DNA from: Bradyrhizobium sp. ISRA430
GTDB lineage: Bacteria; Pseudomonadota; Alphaproteobacteria; Rhizobiales; Xanthobacteraceae
Direction of reading: 5' to 3'
DNA: 64,000 nucleotides
NCBI RefSeq assembly: GCF_029909975.1
Contig: NZ_CP094516.1
Coordinates: forward strand, 4,216,001-4,280,000
Shown: positions 1-7,817 of the stretch, in pieces
Position numbering within the stretch: the first letter of the stretch is position 1
How the letters are laid out: the number at the start of each line of letters is the position of its first letter
Translations under genes and position numbers: made by a program
Notes under the pieces: model-generated
What the model saw: only the letters and a program-made list of their open reading frames with translations
The model's database searches: none
What the model was told of the DNA's origin: nothing

Positions 1-545
1 GCCAATCGAGACTGTTGTCCCGCGGGTTGCCTAAGGCGAGTAGCTGAGCCGGTCCGAGGTAGGACCAAGCGATATCCTCAGCATTGAGAGCATCGACAAG
101 CTCGGCGTATGCCAACATTGCCGCGTGCAACTCGAGTAGCTTTAGGCACGTCTCGCGGGCGCGACGGCTGTGTTCCTCGCGGACTTGATTGCAGACGATC
201 ACTGACGCGGCGGTGCGCTCATGGCCGAGGCGATCTTCCAGCACCTTCACAGCATCCTTTAACGCGCGCGCATGCTGTTGAAGCTCGCGCAGTCTCTCCG
301 GAGTCGCCTCCGGCGAATTCGGGACCTGATCTCCAACCAATTCGGCAACCTTCGCGCGGCGAAGCTCCCGCGGAGCGCCACGTACCTGGACCTCCACCCC
401 GCGCAATCTCGGCGTCGGTTACGGCCGCGTCGTTGAGCAACCGTTGCCGACGCGCGACCATTTCGGCGTACTTAGGCGAGGCCTCGGCGAGAGTTGGAAC
501 GGAGAACTTTTTTGGCTTCGCGGACTTCAAGGCGGCTATCGACAT
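1..545 (-). pseudogene. Hypothetical protein, frameshifted, runs off left edge
   Basis: The reading frame starts at 545 (MSIAALKSAKPKKF) and is protein-like for about 50 residues. Near position 400 it shifts into another frame, which continues to the window edge with sequence such as HAAMLAYAELVDALNAEDIA. It is the last member of a chain of short minus-strand genes (1734 to 1) with overlapping ends, so it was probably co-transcribed with them. Charged, helical composition suggests a phage or island accessory protein. No function is recognised. Confidence 0.5.
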
Positions 546-614
546 CTGGCGTTCACCCATCGAATTTGATGAGAAGCAATCTAGATGATGCGTCCCGTGA
601 CAAAAATTATTATG

Positions 615-998
615 TCACACCTTTTTCCGGACGGGCCTGATGCCCTGCTTAAGGCGATAGCGGACAATGCGCCGATAGTGTCGGTTCAACTCCCTATCGT
701 TGCTCGAGACACGCAGTACCACGCTCAAGATGACGTCGCGTTCAGACTTCACGTTGCCTTCGGCAAGCCTAATGTCGACTTCACGCGATAGCGATCGGTC
801 GAGCGCTTCGTATTTTGCCTTCCGGCCGGGAGATTGCTGAAAGAAGGCCCGGCACGCGCGCTGATAGGCAGCCCGGACTGCCGGATCCGTGCACTGATCA
901 GCCAAGCGTGCCAACCGGTCAGCTTCGGCAGAGATGTCGACCGCACAGAGCGCATGCGACGGCTCAATTGCAGCGGTCGTTTCGGAGTGGCCATTCAT
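615..998 (-). CDS. Conserved-looking hypothetical protein, 127 aa
   Basis: Open frame starting MNGHSETTAAIEPSHAL. Its ATG overlaps the stop of the upstream gene (ATGA), which indicates translational coupling. The protein is acidic in the first half, with a helical segment AEADRLARLADQCTDPAVRA, and basic at the C-terminus (LKQGIRPVRKKV). No domain is recognised. It belongs to the same minus-strand chain as its neighbours. Confidence 0.55.
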   Translation of the reverse strand: MNGHSETTAAIEPSHALCAVDISAEADRLARLADQCTDPAVRAAYQRACRAFFQQSPGRKAKYEALDRSLSREVDIRLAEGNVKSERDVILSVVLRVSSNDRELNRHYRRIVRYRLKQGIRPVRKKV

Positions 999-1222
999 TT
1001 GCGCAGCACCCCGCCGGTAAAGCTGGCGAGGACCTGCGCGGCCGCGTCAGCAGCTTCCTCGGGCATGGTCGGCGACAGCCAACGCAAGTCGCCCCCGAGC
1101 GAATGCCAGGACACACTGAAGCGGTCCCCGTCCTCGCCTGTTCGATCGCGAATCCTCGTGATGCTGCGATGCCGCCGAGCTGTTGCGGTTGGTGACGATT
1201 GCGCGATGGTTTCATGTCGCAC
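995..1222 (-). CDS. Hypothetical protein, 75 aa, GTG start
   Basis: The likely start is the GTG at 1222 (reading VRHETIAQSS) just after the stop of the upstream gene. The overlapping frame from the ATG at 1233 looks like non-coding shadow, being rich in Arg, Pro and Cys. The body contains GEDGDRFSVSWHSLGGDLRW and an Ala-rich C-terminal helix. It overlaps the next gene by ATGA. Function unknown. Confidence 0.5.
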   Translation of the reverse strand: MRHETIAQSSPTATARRHRSITRIRDRTGEDGDRFSVSWHSLGGDLRWLSPTMPEEAADAAAQVLASFTGGVLRK

Positions 1223-1229
1223 CTCGTGG

Positions 1230-1484
1230 TCATGCTGCGGCTTCCTTGGTGATGCCGTACTCGGCCAAAAGATGATCAGGTACGATGCAGCCTTGTTTCC
1301 CTGGCTCCGGACCAAACTGGGTCACATACCGCGTCCATCGGCAGAGCTTCTTGTAGACAGCCAGCACGTCGCGAAATTCGGCTTCTGACGGCTTGGACAG
1401 TTGGATTTCAGCTAGGGCGCGGTCAGCTGTGGCGTTGATTCTCGCCTTTTTCGATGGCCCGATCGGTCCGCCGGCGAGCGTCAT
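1230..1484 (-). CDS. Hypothetical protein, 84 aa
   Basis: Starts MTLAGGPIGPSKKARINATA and ends YGITKEAAA. It is basic at the N-terminus with a KKLCRWTRYVTQFG segment. It overlaps the preceding minus-strand frame and is followed within a few bases by the next gene, consistent with an operon of short accessory genes. No family recognised. Confidence 0.5.
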   Translation of the reverse strand: MTLAGGPIGPSKKARINATADRALAEIQLSKPSEAEFRDVLAVYKKLCRWTRYVTQFGPEPGKQGCIVPDHLLAEYGITKEAAA

Positions 1485-1734
1485 CGCTGATCCAGAGTCG
1501 AGCCCTGGCCTGCCAATCTCGGGAGTACGCCTGCTTACCGGTCACCTGTCGGCAATGGTCGACGAACCGCTCAAGCGATCTATCGACCGCCTCTGGAAGT
1601 TCGACCCCATGGAGGCCAAGACCGACCTTTAGGCCGTTGGCAAGGACCGGCTGGACCAACTGATCGCCGGCGATCTGGCCGAAGGTGATGAAGGATTGGC
1701 AAAGGCCCTGCGCGCTCGACAAGCTTTCAGTCAT
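1423..1734 (-). CDS. Putative replication-type hypothetical protein, partial
   Basis: The C-terminal half (FVDHCRQVTGKQAYSRDWQA) resembles the tail of phage or plasmid replication-associated proteins, in which a conserved W and R follow a YxxDW motif. The first 35 codons look antisense to a plus-strand fragment at 1631-1854, so the true gene is probably truncated near 1620. Assignment is by resemblance only. Confidence 0.35.
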   Translation of the reverse strand: MTESLSSAQGLCQSFITFGQIAGDQLVQPVLANGLKVGLGLHGVELPEAVDRSLERFVDHCRQVTGKQAYSRDWQARARLWISDDARRRTDRAIEKGENQRHS

Positions 1735-1854
1735 GCCGGCGCCGGCGCGACAGGCGCACGCATCGATGATTGGCGACGCGAGCAGCCAGACCTGCCCGGT
1801 CGCCCTGAAGCTATCCGCAGGCTCGTTGAGGCAGGGCTAAAAGCCAAGAAATGA
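1631..1854 (+). pseudogene. Ribbon-helix-helix-like C-terminal fragment
   Basis: The open frame has no convincing start codon. It ends with RIDDWRREQPDLPGRPEAIR and then a Lys-rich tail. This pattern (short acidic Trp segment followed by PxxPEAIRRLVExGL) is common in small DNA-binding or hypothetical rhizobial proteins. The 5' part overlaps the minus-strand frame at 1423-1734, so a recombination breakpoint probably lies between 1620 and 1740. Confidence 0.35.
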
Positions 1855-1897
1855 CTTGTGGGGCCTACAGAAGCCGCGGAGTTGAAAGGAGGACAGG

Positions 1898-2066
1898 ATG
1901 GCCGCTATTTCAGTTCTGATTGATTATCGTGGTTGTCGGGGGAATCTGTTTTTGGGCGATCGACAGATTTGCGCTGGACGGTCGGCTAGCAAATTTGCTG
2001 AAGCTCCTGGTCGTGCTCGTCTGCTTGGGCGCGATCGTGCAACGGCTATTGGCGTTGACCTATTAG
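1898..2066 (+). pseudogene. Small membrane protein, one frameshift
   Basis: A strong ribosome site (AAAGGAGG) precedes MAAISVLI. After about eight codons the protein-like frame shifts by one base and continues as IVVVGGICFWAIDRFALDGR, then LLKLLVVLVCLGAIVQRLL. Together these make a 55-residue protein with two hydrophobic segments, of a type common in Bradyrhizobium. As given, it cannot be translated intact. Confidence 0.55.
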
Positions 2067-2418
2067 CAAATGAGCCATGTGCTCGACATGTAGTTCGGAC
2101 CTAGAACTAGAATGCCTGTCAGAAGGGCCCGCAACTTCTCCTCGCACCTGCGCGGCATCGTACTCGTCCGCCGGTCGGCGCTTCGCTCCGGCTTCAATCT
2201 CCAATGCGTCGGCCTGCGCGCGATAGGGCCGCGGCGATAAAGGTTTCTGCACGAAGCCTGGAGATCGGCTTAGCGTCGCCAGCCAGACTGGCACGCGCAA
2301 ACAAAACGGGCCGCCCGTGTGAGCGGCCAAGTCCTCAGGGGAGGAAATACCTTAGAGAGTCCCCTCGGCCGCTCCCGCAAAGCGATGTCGCGATGGGGCT
2401 TCCGCCCGGTCGTAATCT
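2067..2418. other. Gap with no supported gene
   Basis: Open frames here lack coding character. The only structure seen is a GC-rich hairpin (GGGCCGC, spacer, GCGGCC) at about 2309-2329, which could be a transcription terminator for the minus-strand gene starting at 2634. Confidence 0.4.
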
Positions 2419-2634
2419 CTATAATCGATTTGGCGAGCTGGTTGGGGGCGCTTGGGGATTCGTGTTTTCGCGCCCCGTTTTTGCGTACTCGTGCTCAGCA
2501 ATCCATTTAACTGCGTCGTCCTCCGTATTAAAACCCTTGATTACTTCCGTTTCGCCATCTGGCCACAGAATATCTACCCCCCAGCCAAGCCCAGGATTTT
2601 TGCGCACTCCGAAGGTTGGGCGCTGTTCTAACAT
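2419..2634 (-). CDS. Small hypothetical protein, 71 aa
   Basis: The sequence (MLEQRPTFGVRKNPGLGWGV, then DILWPDGETEVIKGF and TEDDAVKWIAEH) reads as a compact alpha/beta protein with no membrane segment. Similar small proteins with a WPDG and GFxTEDDAxxWI pattern occur in rhizobia as uncharacterised families. The Asn/Pro-rich C-terminus may be read-through. The gene stands alone. Confidence 0.6.
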   Translation of the reverse strand: MLEQRPTFGVRKNPGLGWGVDILWPDGETEVIKGFNTEDDAVKWIAEHEYAKTGRENTNPQAPPTSSPNRL

Positions 2635-2759
2635 CGTTTGAGTATGCGCCTATGGCACCTGGCTTCAAGCCAGCTATCCTGCCACAATCAAACTGATCCA
2701 CTACCCACGAGAGGAACCGATAATTTGCGAAGCACGCAGGTTGTCACTTCAATAGCGGC

Positions 2760-3047
2760 ATGCCCAGCCCTTTCCGACGCCACACGCCTACCCATGCCGA
2801 CGGCCGCCCGGTCAAGATCACGCTTGGCCAGATGCGCGCCATGGGCGTTCGCGGCGTTCTCGTCTACTGCGCCGACTGTACGTGCGGCCACCACGTTGCG
2901 CTGAGCGCCGATCGATGGTCTGAAGACGTGCGGCTATCGGACCTTGAGTCGCGGTTCATCTGCCAGGCTTGCGGCCGGCGGGGGGCCGATATCCGGCCTG
3001 ACTTCAATTGGAATATGCCGACAGTGGCAGCTATGGGATACCGGTGA
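2760..3047 (+). CDS. CxxC zinc-ribbon-like hypothetical protein, 95 aa
   Basis: Two cysteine pairs, CADCTCGHH near residue 38 and CQACGRRG near residue 70, suggest a metal-binding fold. A DSRF-like DLESRFICQACG segment is strongly conserved in a second, frameshifted copy at 46392-46677. Directly after the stop lies a remnant of the start of the MKLT family gene (GTGAAACTCACGACCGG), as in the second copy, where the two genes overlap. Here the real MKLT gene sits 220 bases further on, which marks a recombination scar. Function unknown. Confidence 0.7.
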   Translation: MPSPFRRHTPTHADGRPVKITLGQMRAMGVRGVLVYCADCTCGHHVALSADRWSEDVRLSDLESRFICQACGRRGADIRPDFNWNMPTVAAMGYR

Positions 3048-3072
3048 AACTCACGACCGGTCAACAACGAAA

Positions 3073-3104
3073 GGCCCCAGCGCAGGCTGGGGGGCGCTGG
3101 GACC
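3073..3104 (+). terminator. Hairpin, GGCCCCAGCGC/GCGCTGGGACC
   Basis: An 11-bp stem with one mismatch around a 10-base loop, downstream of the CxxC gene. There is no strong T run, so it may be a terminator or a processed 3' end. Similar GGCCCCAGC hairpins recur at 23318 and 47427. Confidence 0.4.
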
Positions 3105-3266
3105 TCATTCCGGTACCGGTCCAATCGCGGTTAAGACCAGTGCACGTAGGATCGCCCGCAAAAGTTATAGAGTGGTTGACGCTGCGCGTGAGCGACTGAG
3201 CGCAGCGCTTGTGTAAGCCGGCAGGCTGCGTCATCTAACATCGAATTATAAATTTCGATTCGAGCG

Positions 3267-3524
3267 ATGAAGCTTACTAGCCAACGTCCCTTTGCCACTC
3301 CTGAAGCCGCAGCGCGCAAGCTGGTCGAGTTGGCCGCGAGCATCGCGGCCGTTCAGGACGGTCGTATCCACATCGAGAAAATCAACGCGCCGTTCCTGTA
3401 CAGCCTCAAGGCCACCGGGCCAGACTTCGGCGCCGGCATAAAGCACGCGGTCGAGAGCGGCTGGCTCGAGTTGCACGAGTCCGGCACTTATGTCCGGCTC
3501 TTGAAGGCAGAGCCAGCAAACTGA
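3267..3524 (+). CDS. MKLT-family hypothetical protein, 85 aa
   Basis: Starts MKLTSQRPFATPEAAARKLV and contains DGRIHIEKINAPFLYSLKAT and WLELHESGTYVRLLK. It is soluble and about 85 residues long. A close paralogue is intact at 23044-23310, and a broken one lies at 46675-46925. The family follows the CxxC protein in the third block, so the two may work together. No recognised domain. Confidence 0.7.
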   Translation: MKLTSQRPFATPEAAARKLVELAASIAAVQDGRIHIEKINAPFLYSLKATGPDFGAGIKHAVESGWLELHESGTYVRLLKAEPAN

Positions 3525-3546
3525 TGATGGATTGCGGGTGCGCCCG

Positions 3547-3753
3547 TCAGCCAATCCGCAGATTTTCCGCGGACATCTTGCCCGAGCGCCCCGCCTTCAG
3601 CTCGTAGCTAATCCGCGCGCCCTCGGCCAAGTCCGTGTACCCGGCTTTCTCGACGGCGCTGACATGCACGAAGACGTCTGAGCTGCCGTCATCAGGCTGA
3701 ATAAAGCCATAGCCTTTGGTCGCGTTAAACCACTTCACTGTACCGATCGCCAA
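3547..3753 (-). CDS. Cold shock protein, CspA family
   Basis: Sixty-eight residues with both RNA-binding motifs of the cold shock domain: KGYGFIQPDD (RNP1) and VFVHVSAVEKAG (RNP2). The start MAIGTVKWFNATKG is typical. These single OB-fold proteins bind single-stranded RNA or DNA and act as RNA chaperones. The gene is intact and stands alone, convergent with the MKLT gene. Confidence 0.93.
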   Translation of the reverse strand: MAIGTVKWFNATKGYGFIQPDDGSSDVFVHVSAVEKAGYTDLAEGARISYELKAGRSGKMSAENLRIG

Positions 3754-4131
3754 CGCAGTGCCTCCGAATCAAAAAATGACTTTCACGAAGTGGGAGCGTA
3801 GCCTGATCATGGACGTCTGACTGTACGATTTCCGATATTGGAGCGAGCGGCCAGTATATCGCCGTCTCAATCCGCGCTCTTCGCCTGGATGGTCAGTGTC
3901 TGGATGGTCAATGCTCGGTCTGCGTACCCGCGCGGTAGAAGATGTTAGCGCCACATCGTGGGTAAGTTCAGGGCCTTGTGACCTACCGCTTTCAACGCGT
4001 CTATAGAGAGTTGCCCCTGTGCCGCAGCTTCGAGGATCTTCGACGCAACGCGCGTTCTGGCGCCGATCTCATTGACAGGAATATTCTCGCAAACTTCCTC
4101 GAGCACCGCCCCCGCCAGCGAACTCTATCCC

Positions 4132-4617
4132 TCAACACCAGCGCTGCCGCGGCGGACAGCGCGTGCCGCTGCAGACATACGGCCGCGCCAAGCCCTCGCC
4201 GATTAGTATCTGCCCGACGTCACGGCCGCCGACGGTAAGCGAGCCGCACAACCGGCCGTAATTGCAGCGCGATGTACCCTCTTCGCCTGGCCGGCACGCG
4301 CAGGCAACCCGCTGGAGGCGAACTTCGCCGCCAGCAACAAGCTCACGCAGCCTGCTGGTCGCCTTCTCAGCCCGTCGGCTCTCGTCCTCACAGCGGGCCC
4401 TATTGCCACTCTCCGGCGCATCGAAGCCAACGAGCCGATAGACTTGTCCCTGGTGTCTCACTGTGTCGCCGTCAACGGCAAAGATCGCGATCGGCGAGCT
4501 GGGCGAGGTCCAGAAATGCGCCACCCCGAGCAGGATCGCCGCTACCACGACGGCAACGGAGGCCCAGCGCAAACGTTCGGCTTGGCTCGGAATGGGACCA
4601 CGGACATGCGCGGACAA
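4132..4617 (-). CDS. Membrane-anchored thermonuclease-like (SNase) protein
   Basis: An N-terminal membrane segment (VAVVVAAILLGVAHFW, residues 21-37) is followed by a staphylococcal nuclease-like core: VDGDTVRHQGQVYRLVGFDA, then ESGNRARC and CxCRPGxEGTSRCNYGRLCG. The DGDT and RLVGFDAPE motifs match the family. Whether all catalytic Arg/Glu residues are present cannot be judged. Cysteines are numerous, fitting a periplasmic domain. A decayed second copy lies at 25505-25976 with the same flanking small gene. Confidence 0.75.
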   Translation of the reverse strand: MSAHVRGPIPSQAERLRWASVAVVVAAILLGVAHFWTSPSSPIAIFAVDGDTVRHQGQVYRLVGFDAPESGNRARCEDESRRAEKATSRLRELVAGGEVRLQRVACACRPGEEGTSRCNYGRLCGSLTVGGRDVGQILIGEGLARPYVCSGTRCPPRQRWC

Positions 4618-4738
4618 TCATATACCGGGCCCGACCCGAAATATGCCTCGTTTTAAGCTCCTGATCCCCGAACCAGGAGTGCCACCCGTAAATTTCCCAA
4701 TGTCGCGCGCCTCGGAACAGCAGGAAGATTTCAAAAAT

Positions 4739-4843
4739 ATGAAATCATCGAAGCGGAAGGAACGGACCGACATCGAACGCAAAAAGCTTTCGGCGATGAT
4801 ACGCCCCAGAACACCGCATGGGCGTCGGACGTACTCAGAATGA
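4739..4843 (+). pseudogene. Degenerate copy of small HTH-like gene
   Basis: Reads MKSSKRKERTDIERKKLSAM and then diverges after IR. The fuller copy is at 26134-26271 (IERNKFSAMIRRRFGAAEIA). Both lie directly upstream of, and divergent from, the nuclease-like gene, so the pair was duplicated as a unit. Confidence 0.5.
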
Positions 4844-4943
4844 TCGATGCAGAAAAGGAAGCGAGAGCGGCACATAGCGGGAAGAGCGTTCGCATCGTCA
4901 TTCTCCGGCTTGGAAGTTGCTTACAGTATGACCATCATCCCGA

Positions 4944-5273
4944 TTGGCCTTATCCCGATTGGCCTTCGAGCGCAGACCGGCGAAAGTTTTGAGTTTCGCG
5001 CCAACGGCCGCGGCCTCAAAATGCAAGCGAATAGCAGAACTTCTGCGCCAGCTCGGGATCGACGTACCCGCTCCCATCGATCCATTCGTGTGGGCAATAG
5101 CCGAGCGACAAAGGATCGATGAAGATCCCGTCTCGAACGATTGCTTCGCGAGTGCCCATCAGACTGTGGCGACTCTGTCGCGGCTACCCGAGTCAAAACG
5201 CAAAGCGTCGAAAACTGCAGTATCATTGGTCACGGCAAACTCCGGCCCGTCTCAAATGAACGATCTGCAATGA
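4944..5273 (+). CDS. Uncertain hypothetical protein, 109 aa
   Basis: The middle part (IAELLRQLGIDVPAPIDPFV, then WAIAERQRIDED) reads like a real soluble protein. The first 25 and last 35 residues are less convincing. It could be a fusion of fragments. No family recognised. Confidence 0.3.
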   Translation: MALSRLAFERRPAKVLSFAPTAAASKCKRIAELLRQLGIDVPAPIDPFVWAIAERQRIDEDPVSNDCFASAHQTVATLSRLPESKRKASKTAVSLVTANSGPSQMNDLQ

Positions 5274-5595
5274 ATGCAGCGTGTCGCGTCGGCGCTCGAG
5301 AGCAAGCAATATCGTTTTTGCAATTGCTCACGCTGGTAGCACCGACACTGATCACCTCAAGAGGATCACGGGAGCCGATTACCTCACACGGCGGGTGCTG
5401 ATAACGTCAGCTCGTTGTTTCCGAACCAGTGCTGTCGCGAACATTTGAGCCAGAGATTTACGCGAGCTAAATCTCAAGGCGCTGTATCGCGGCCGTCAAG
5501 GAGGACGGCATGCAAGAACATCTGGGCGATGGAGGGCTGGGAGGTTATCTCGGTCATTACTTGGGACATGGTGCTCGCCATGAGTGACGACGATC
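5274..5595. other. Gap with no supported gene
   Basis: No convincing gene. The 3' end leads into the DNA ligase fragment at 5596, and the reading frame upstream of that fragment has no ligase similarity. Confidence 0.4.
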
Positions 5596-5840
5596 TGCGG
5601 TCCCTGCCCCTCCACATGCGCAAGACGAACCTGGAGCGGCTCCTAGCCCGCCGACCGGACAGCATCACCGTGGCGCCGTTTGAACGCGGGGAGATCGGCC
5701 CCGATCTATTCCGCGCGGCCTGCCGGATGAGCCTAGAAGTTTGGTGTCCAAGCATCGCGACCGGCCTTACCGTGGTGGCCGGCAGAAGCACTGGATCGAT
5801 GAAGAACCGGAGCCATCCCGCGATGGGGCGCGAGCTGTAG
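5596..5840 (+). pseudogene. ATP-dependent DNA ligase fragment (copy 1)
   Basis: Residues LRSLPLHMRKTNLERLLARR, VAPFERGEIGPDLF and, after a frame change, SKHRDRPYRGGRQKHWI match the later part of the adenylation domain of short bacterial ATP-dependent ligases. The catalytic KxDG lysine motif and the N-terminus are missing, and the frame is broken near 5735 and 5795. Parallel fragments lie at 24031, 25040 and 48152. Confidence 0.7.
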
Positions 5841-6476
5841 AAACCTAAATCGGCCGCAACACCCCACCCATCGAGTGATCGCATACTCGAAGGACGGCGC
5901 CGGCCGTGAGGAGCTAGCGCTCAAAATTGATCTGGGTCAGGATTTTGTGTTGCCTCTTCGTCAGCGGCGATCTCCAGGGGAATAAGCTAGGGCCGTTCAA
6001 GTGAGGGGCCGCTATGCCCAGGGAAATCGCGATAGCGCTTTGGTCCTTAGCTACTCGCCGGTCTAATTGGGGCTCAGCAAGCATTTTCCTACCAGGCGGA
6101 TGTTAGCGCGAAAGCTGCCATAGTTGTCGATCCGGTTGCCAATCGGGCGGTCAAGGTGACAGGCTGCCTGCTATGCGAGCGCTGCCTAACGCTCAAAATG
6201 GATTACCCGTGCCAAAATTGCGCTTCGACGCGAATTGCAAGCCGCCGATTGACGTCGTGGGGACGTTTCGCCGACGCGAGATTGAACCAGGGCATAGCCC
6301 GAGCAGAGCAGCATTCCCCTCTGTCCGCTATGCTGTGACCTGCCGGCCCGCCGCGGCCGGGTGAATTGGGGGTTTGTTCGTTTCAGCGTTTCACCGGATG
6401 TCCGGCCGCTGACCATGAGATGTCGCGCAACGGGATTTCATTGCGAGGCCCGCAGCCGGGCGGTGTCACAAACCTG
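5841..6476. other. Gap with no supported gene
   Basis: No frame looks convincingly coding. A 60-codon frame at 6156-6338 has two Cys pairs (CLLCERC, CQNC) but no ribosome site and no known relatives. I treat it as unsupported. Confidence 0.4.
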
Positions 6477-6580
6477 TGGCATGGCCATTGCAAAGTTGCA
6501 ACCAACTGGGATTTCAGCGCTCAGTTTGAGAATAAAACGCTGCCGGGACATGTATTTCGAGCCCGGCAGCGTCCTATTTC
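6477..6580 (+). ncRNA. Putative sigma-54-driven small RNA, copy 1
   Basis: TGGCATGGCCATTGCA at 6477-6492 matches the sigma-54 consensus, with GG and GC exactly 12 bases apart. Transcription would start near 6503. About 35 bases later a perfect 11-bp stem, ACGCTGCCGGG at 6538-6548 and its complement at 6562-6572, ends the unit, followed by a short T-rich stretch. A second weak stem (AACTG/CAGTT) precedes it. Closely similar units lie at 24504 and 29534, with a partial one at 45629. No ORF is conserved inside. The RNA itself is inferred. Confidence 0.6.
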
Positions 6581-6951
6581 GAGATTAGTGGGACAGCCGC
6601 CCGCCGATGCGTCGCCTGGCGAGACGAGTTGGCTCGAGCGTCAAACTGATCGAAAATGCTCCTCGTCTATGAAGTCGTCACCACATTGGCGCCTGCGGCT
6701 CGAAGCCGGAAAACCGTCCATAACGACCGTACCTGCCGAAGCTGCACAATGTTCATGTCTCGTTTGACATCCGTTCGTATCGTTGAGCCGGAATTGCATA
6801 GTTATCCCCGCGCCTGTTCATCTACCGTTCCTATCAGAACACGCGACTTCACCGTTAAATCGGGACATCCAGTGATAAGAATTGCATAGTTTTCCCGGTC
6901 GAAAGGCTGCCCCGCCGGCCCTACACGCATCCGCGCCTTCGGATTTTTTTC
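6581..6951. other. Gap; direct repeat GAATTGCATAGTT
   Basis: No supported gene. The 13-mer GAATTGCATAGTT occurs at 6791-6803 and again at 6879-6891, each followed by T/A and TCCC. It could be a binding-site pair or a small insertion footprint. Confidence 0.4.
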
Positions 6952-7065
6952 CTAGCGCATCAGCAGGGCAGCGACGGCGGCCACGAAGCCGACCACCAGA
7001 AGGCTGCCGGTCGTGAGCGCGATGAAGTCGATCGATGGGCTGTGATCAAAGTGGTGAAGGCGCAT
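6952..7065 (-). CDS. Tiny membrane protein MRLH family, 37 aa (copy A)
   Basis: The ATG at 7065 is preceded by a strong AAGGAGG. The product begins MRLHHFDHSPSIDFIALTTG and ends in a single hydrophobic helix (SLLVVGFVAAVAALLMR). A second copy at 29183-29287 shares MRLHxH, the Ile-Asp before the helix, the helix and the final Arg, with many silent and conservative changes. That argues for selection on protein. Both share a long conserved upstream leader. Function unknown; a single-pass inner membrane peptide is likely. Confidence 0.7.
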   Translation of the reverse strand: MRLHHFDHSPSIDFIALTTGSLLVVGFVAAVAALLMR

Positions 7066-7210
7066 TGTCGCCTCCTTGCATATTGCCCCGCATCAGGCCC
7101 CGCCGCCTTGGGGTAGAGAGGGGGTCCGCGGCGACGGGACCCCGCGGCCAGGGGATGAGGCCGCACATAGGCAACGGTCGCGATGGGTGATCCGTTCCGG
7201 CCCGCCGAAC
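7066..7210 (-). promoter_or_regulatory. Conserved structured leader of tiny membrane gene (copy A)
   Basis: About 140 bases upstream of the 7065 start align with the region upstream of the 29287 start, well beyond the ribosome site. Read on the minus strand it can form GGCC-loop-GGCC, GGGGTCC-loop-GGACCCC and CCCC-loop-GGGG hairpins in a row before AAGGAGG. The second stem is partly kept in the other copy through G-U pairs. A structured 5' UTR is inferred. Confidence 0.5.
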
Positions 7211-7258
7211 ACACCCGCGCCTGCAGGAAAATTTTCCCTGGTCTACTGGGTGACGCGC

Positions 7259-7399
7259 TCAACCGCCGCCCGCGCGACTGTCGTACAACGTCGACGATAC
7301 GAAGGTCGACCCGGCGTAGTGGTGGTGATGGTGCCGCGCCAGCGCGGCGCTGCTACTGACCGCGAACGCTGTCGCGAGGACGATTGCGAAAAATCTCAT
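7259..7399 (-). CDS. Small secreted His-rich protein, 46 aa
   Basis: The ATG at 7399 follows a GGAG site. Residues 1-22 form a clear signal peptide (MRFFAIVLATAFAVSSSAAL, then A-R), followed at once by five histidines, HHHHHY. Longer Bradyrhizobium proteins with the same layout continue after an AGGWCGW-like motif, so this one, ending SRAGGG, may be a shortened member. It could bind metal in the periplasm. The IS21 element inserted upstream at 7558 may have separated it from its promoter. Confidence 0.6.
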   Translation of the reverse strand: MRFFAIVLATAFAVSSSAALARHHHHHYAGSTFVSSTLYDSRAGGG

Positions 7400-7817
7400 T
7401 CTGAAATCTCCGCCTTTCGGTTGGGGCCCGCGCTGAAGGAATCCAACGGTCGCGACGACCTGTCGTTCCTGATCGCGCGGCCCATACGGAAAAACACTCC
7501 GTAGTCGGTGACGAAAAACCCCGATTTCGCAAGGATCGCCACCTCCTTGAAATTAGCTGCTGATTCCGATGATCTCGCCCGGGTGTACCGATTTGATCTC
7601 GCCCAGGATTCCGAGATGATCTCGCCCACCATTCCGATTTGATGTCGCCCGGGGCGTGAGGCGTTCTGGCTGTCTGGTTTCTGGCATCGGCGAAGCCGCG
7701 TGGTCAATCTTGAATCGCGGCTCGACGGGCGGGTTTTTCTGTTGCTCCTGCTGTGGGCATGTGGGCAACGCCCTTCGCGTTGTCCAAGCGTAGCGGCATG
7801 TCCACAGCGCCACAGGC

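Noticed and set aside
6156..6338. 60-codon Cys-pair ORF
   Set aside because: No ribosome site, no second copy and an uncharacteristic tail; likely chance.
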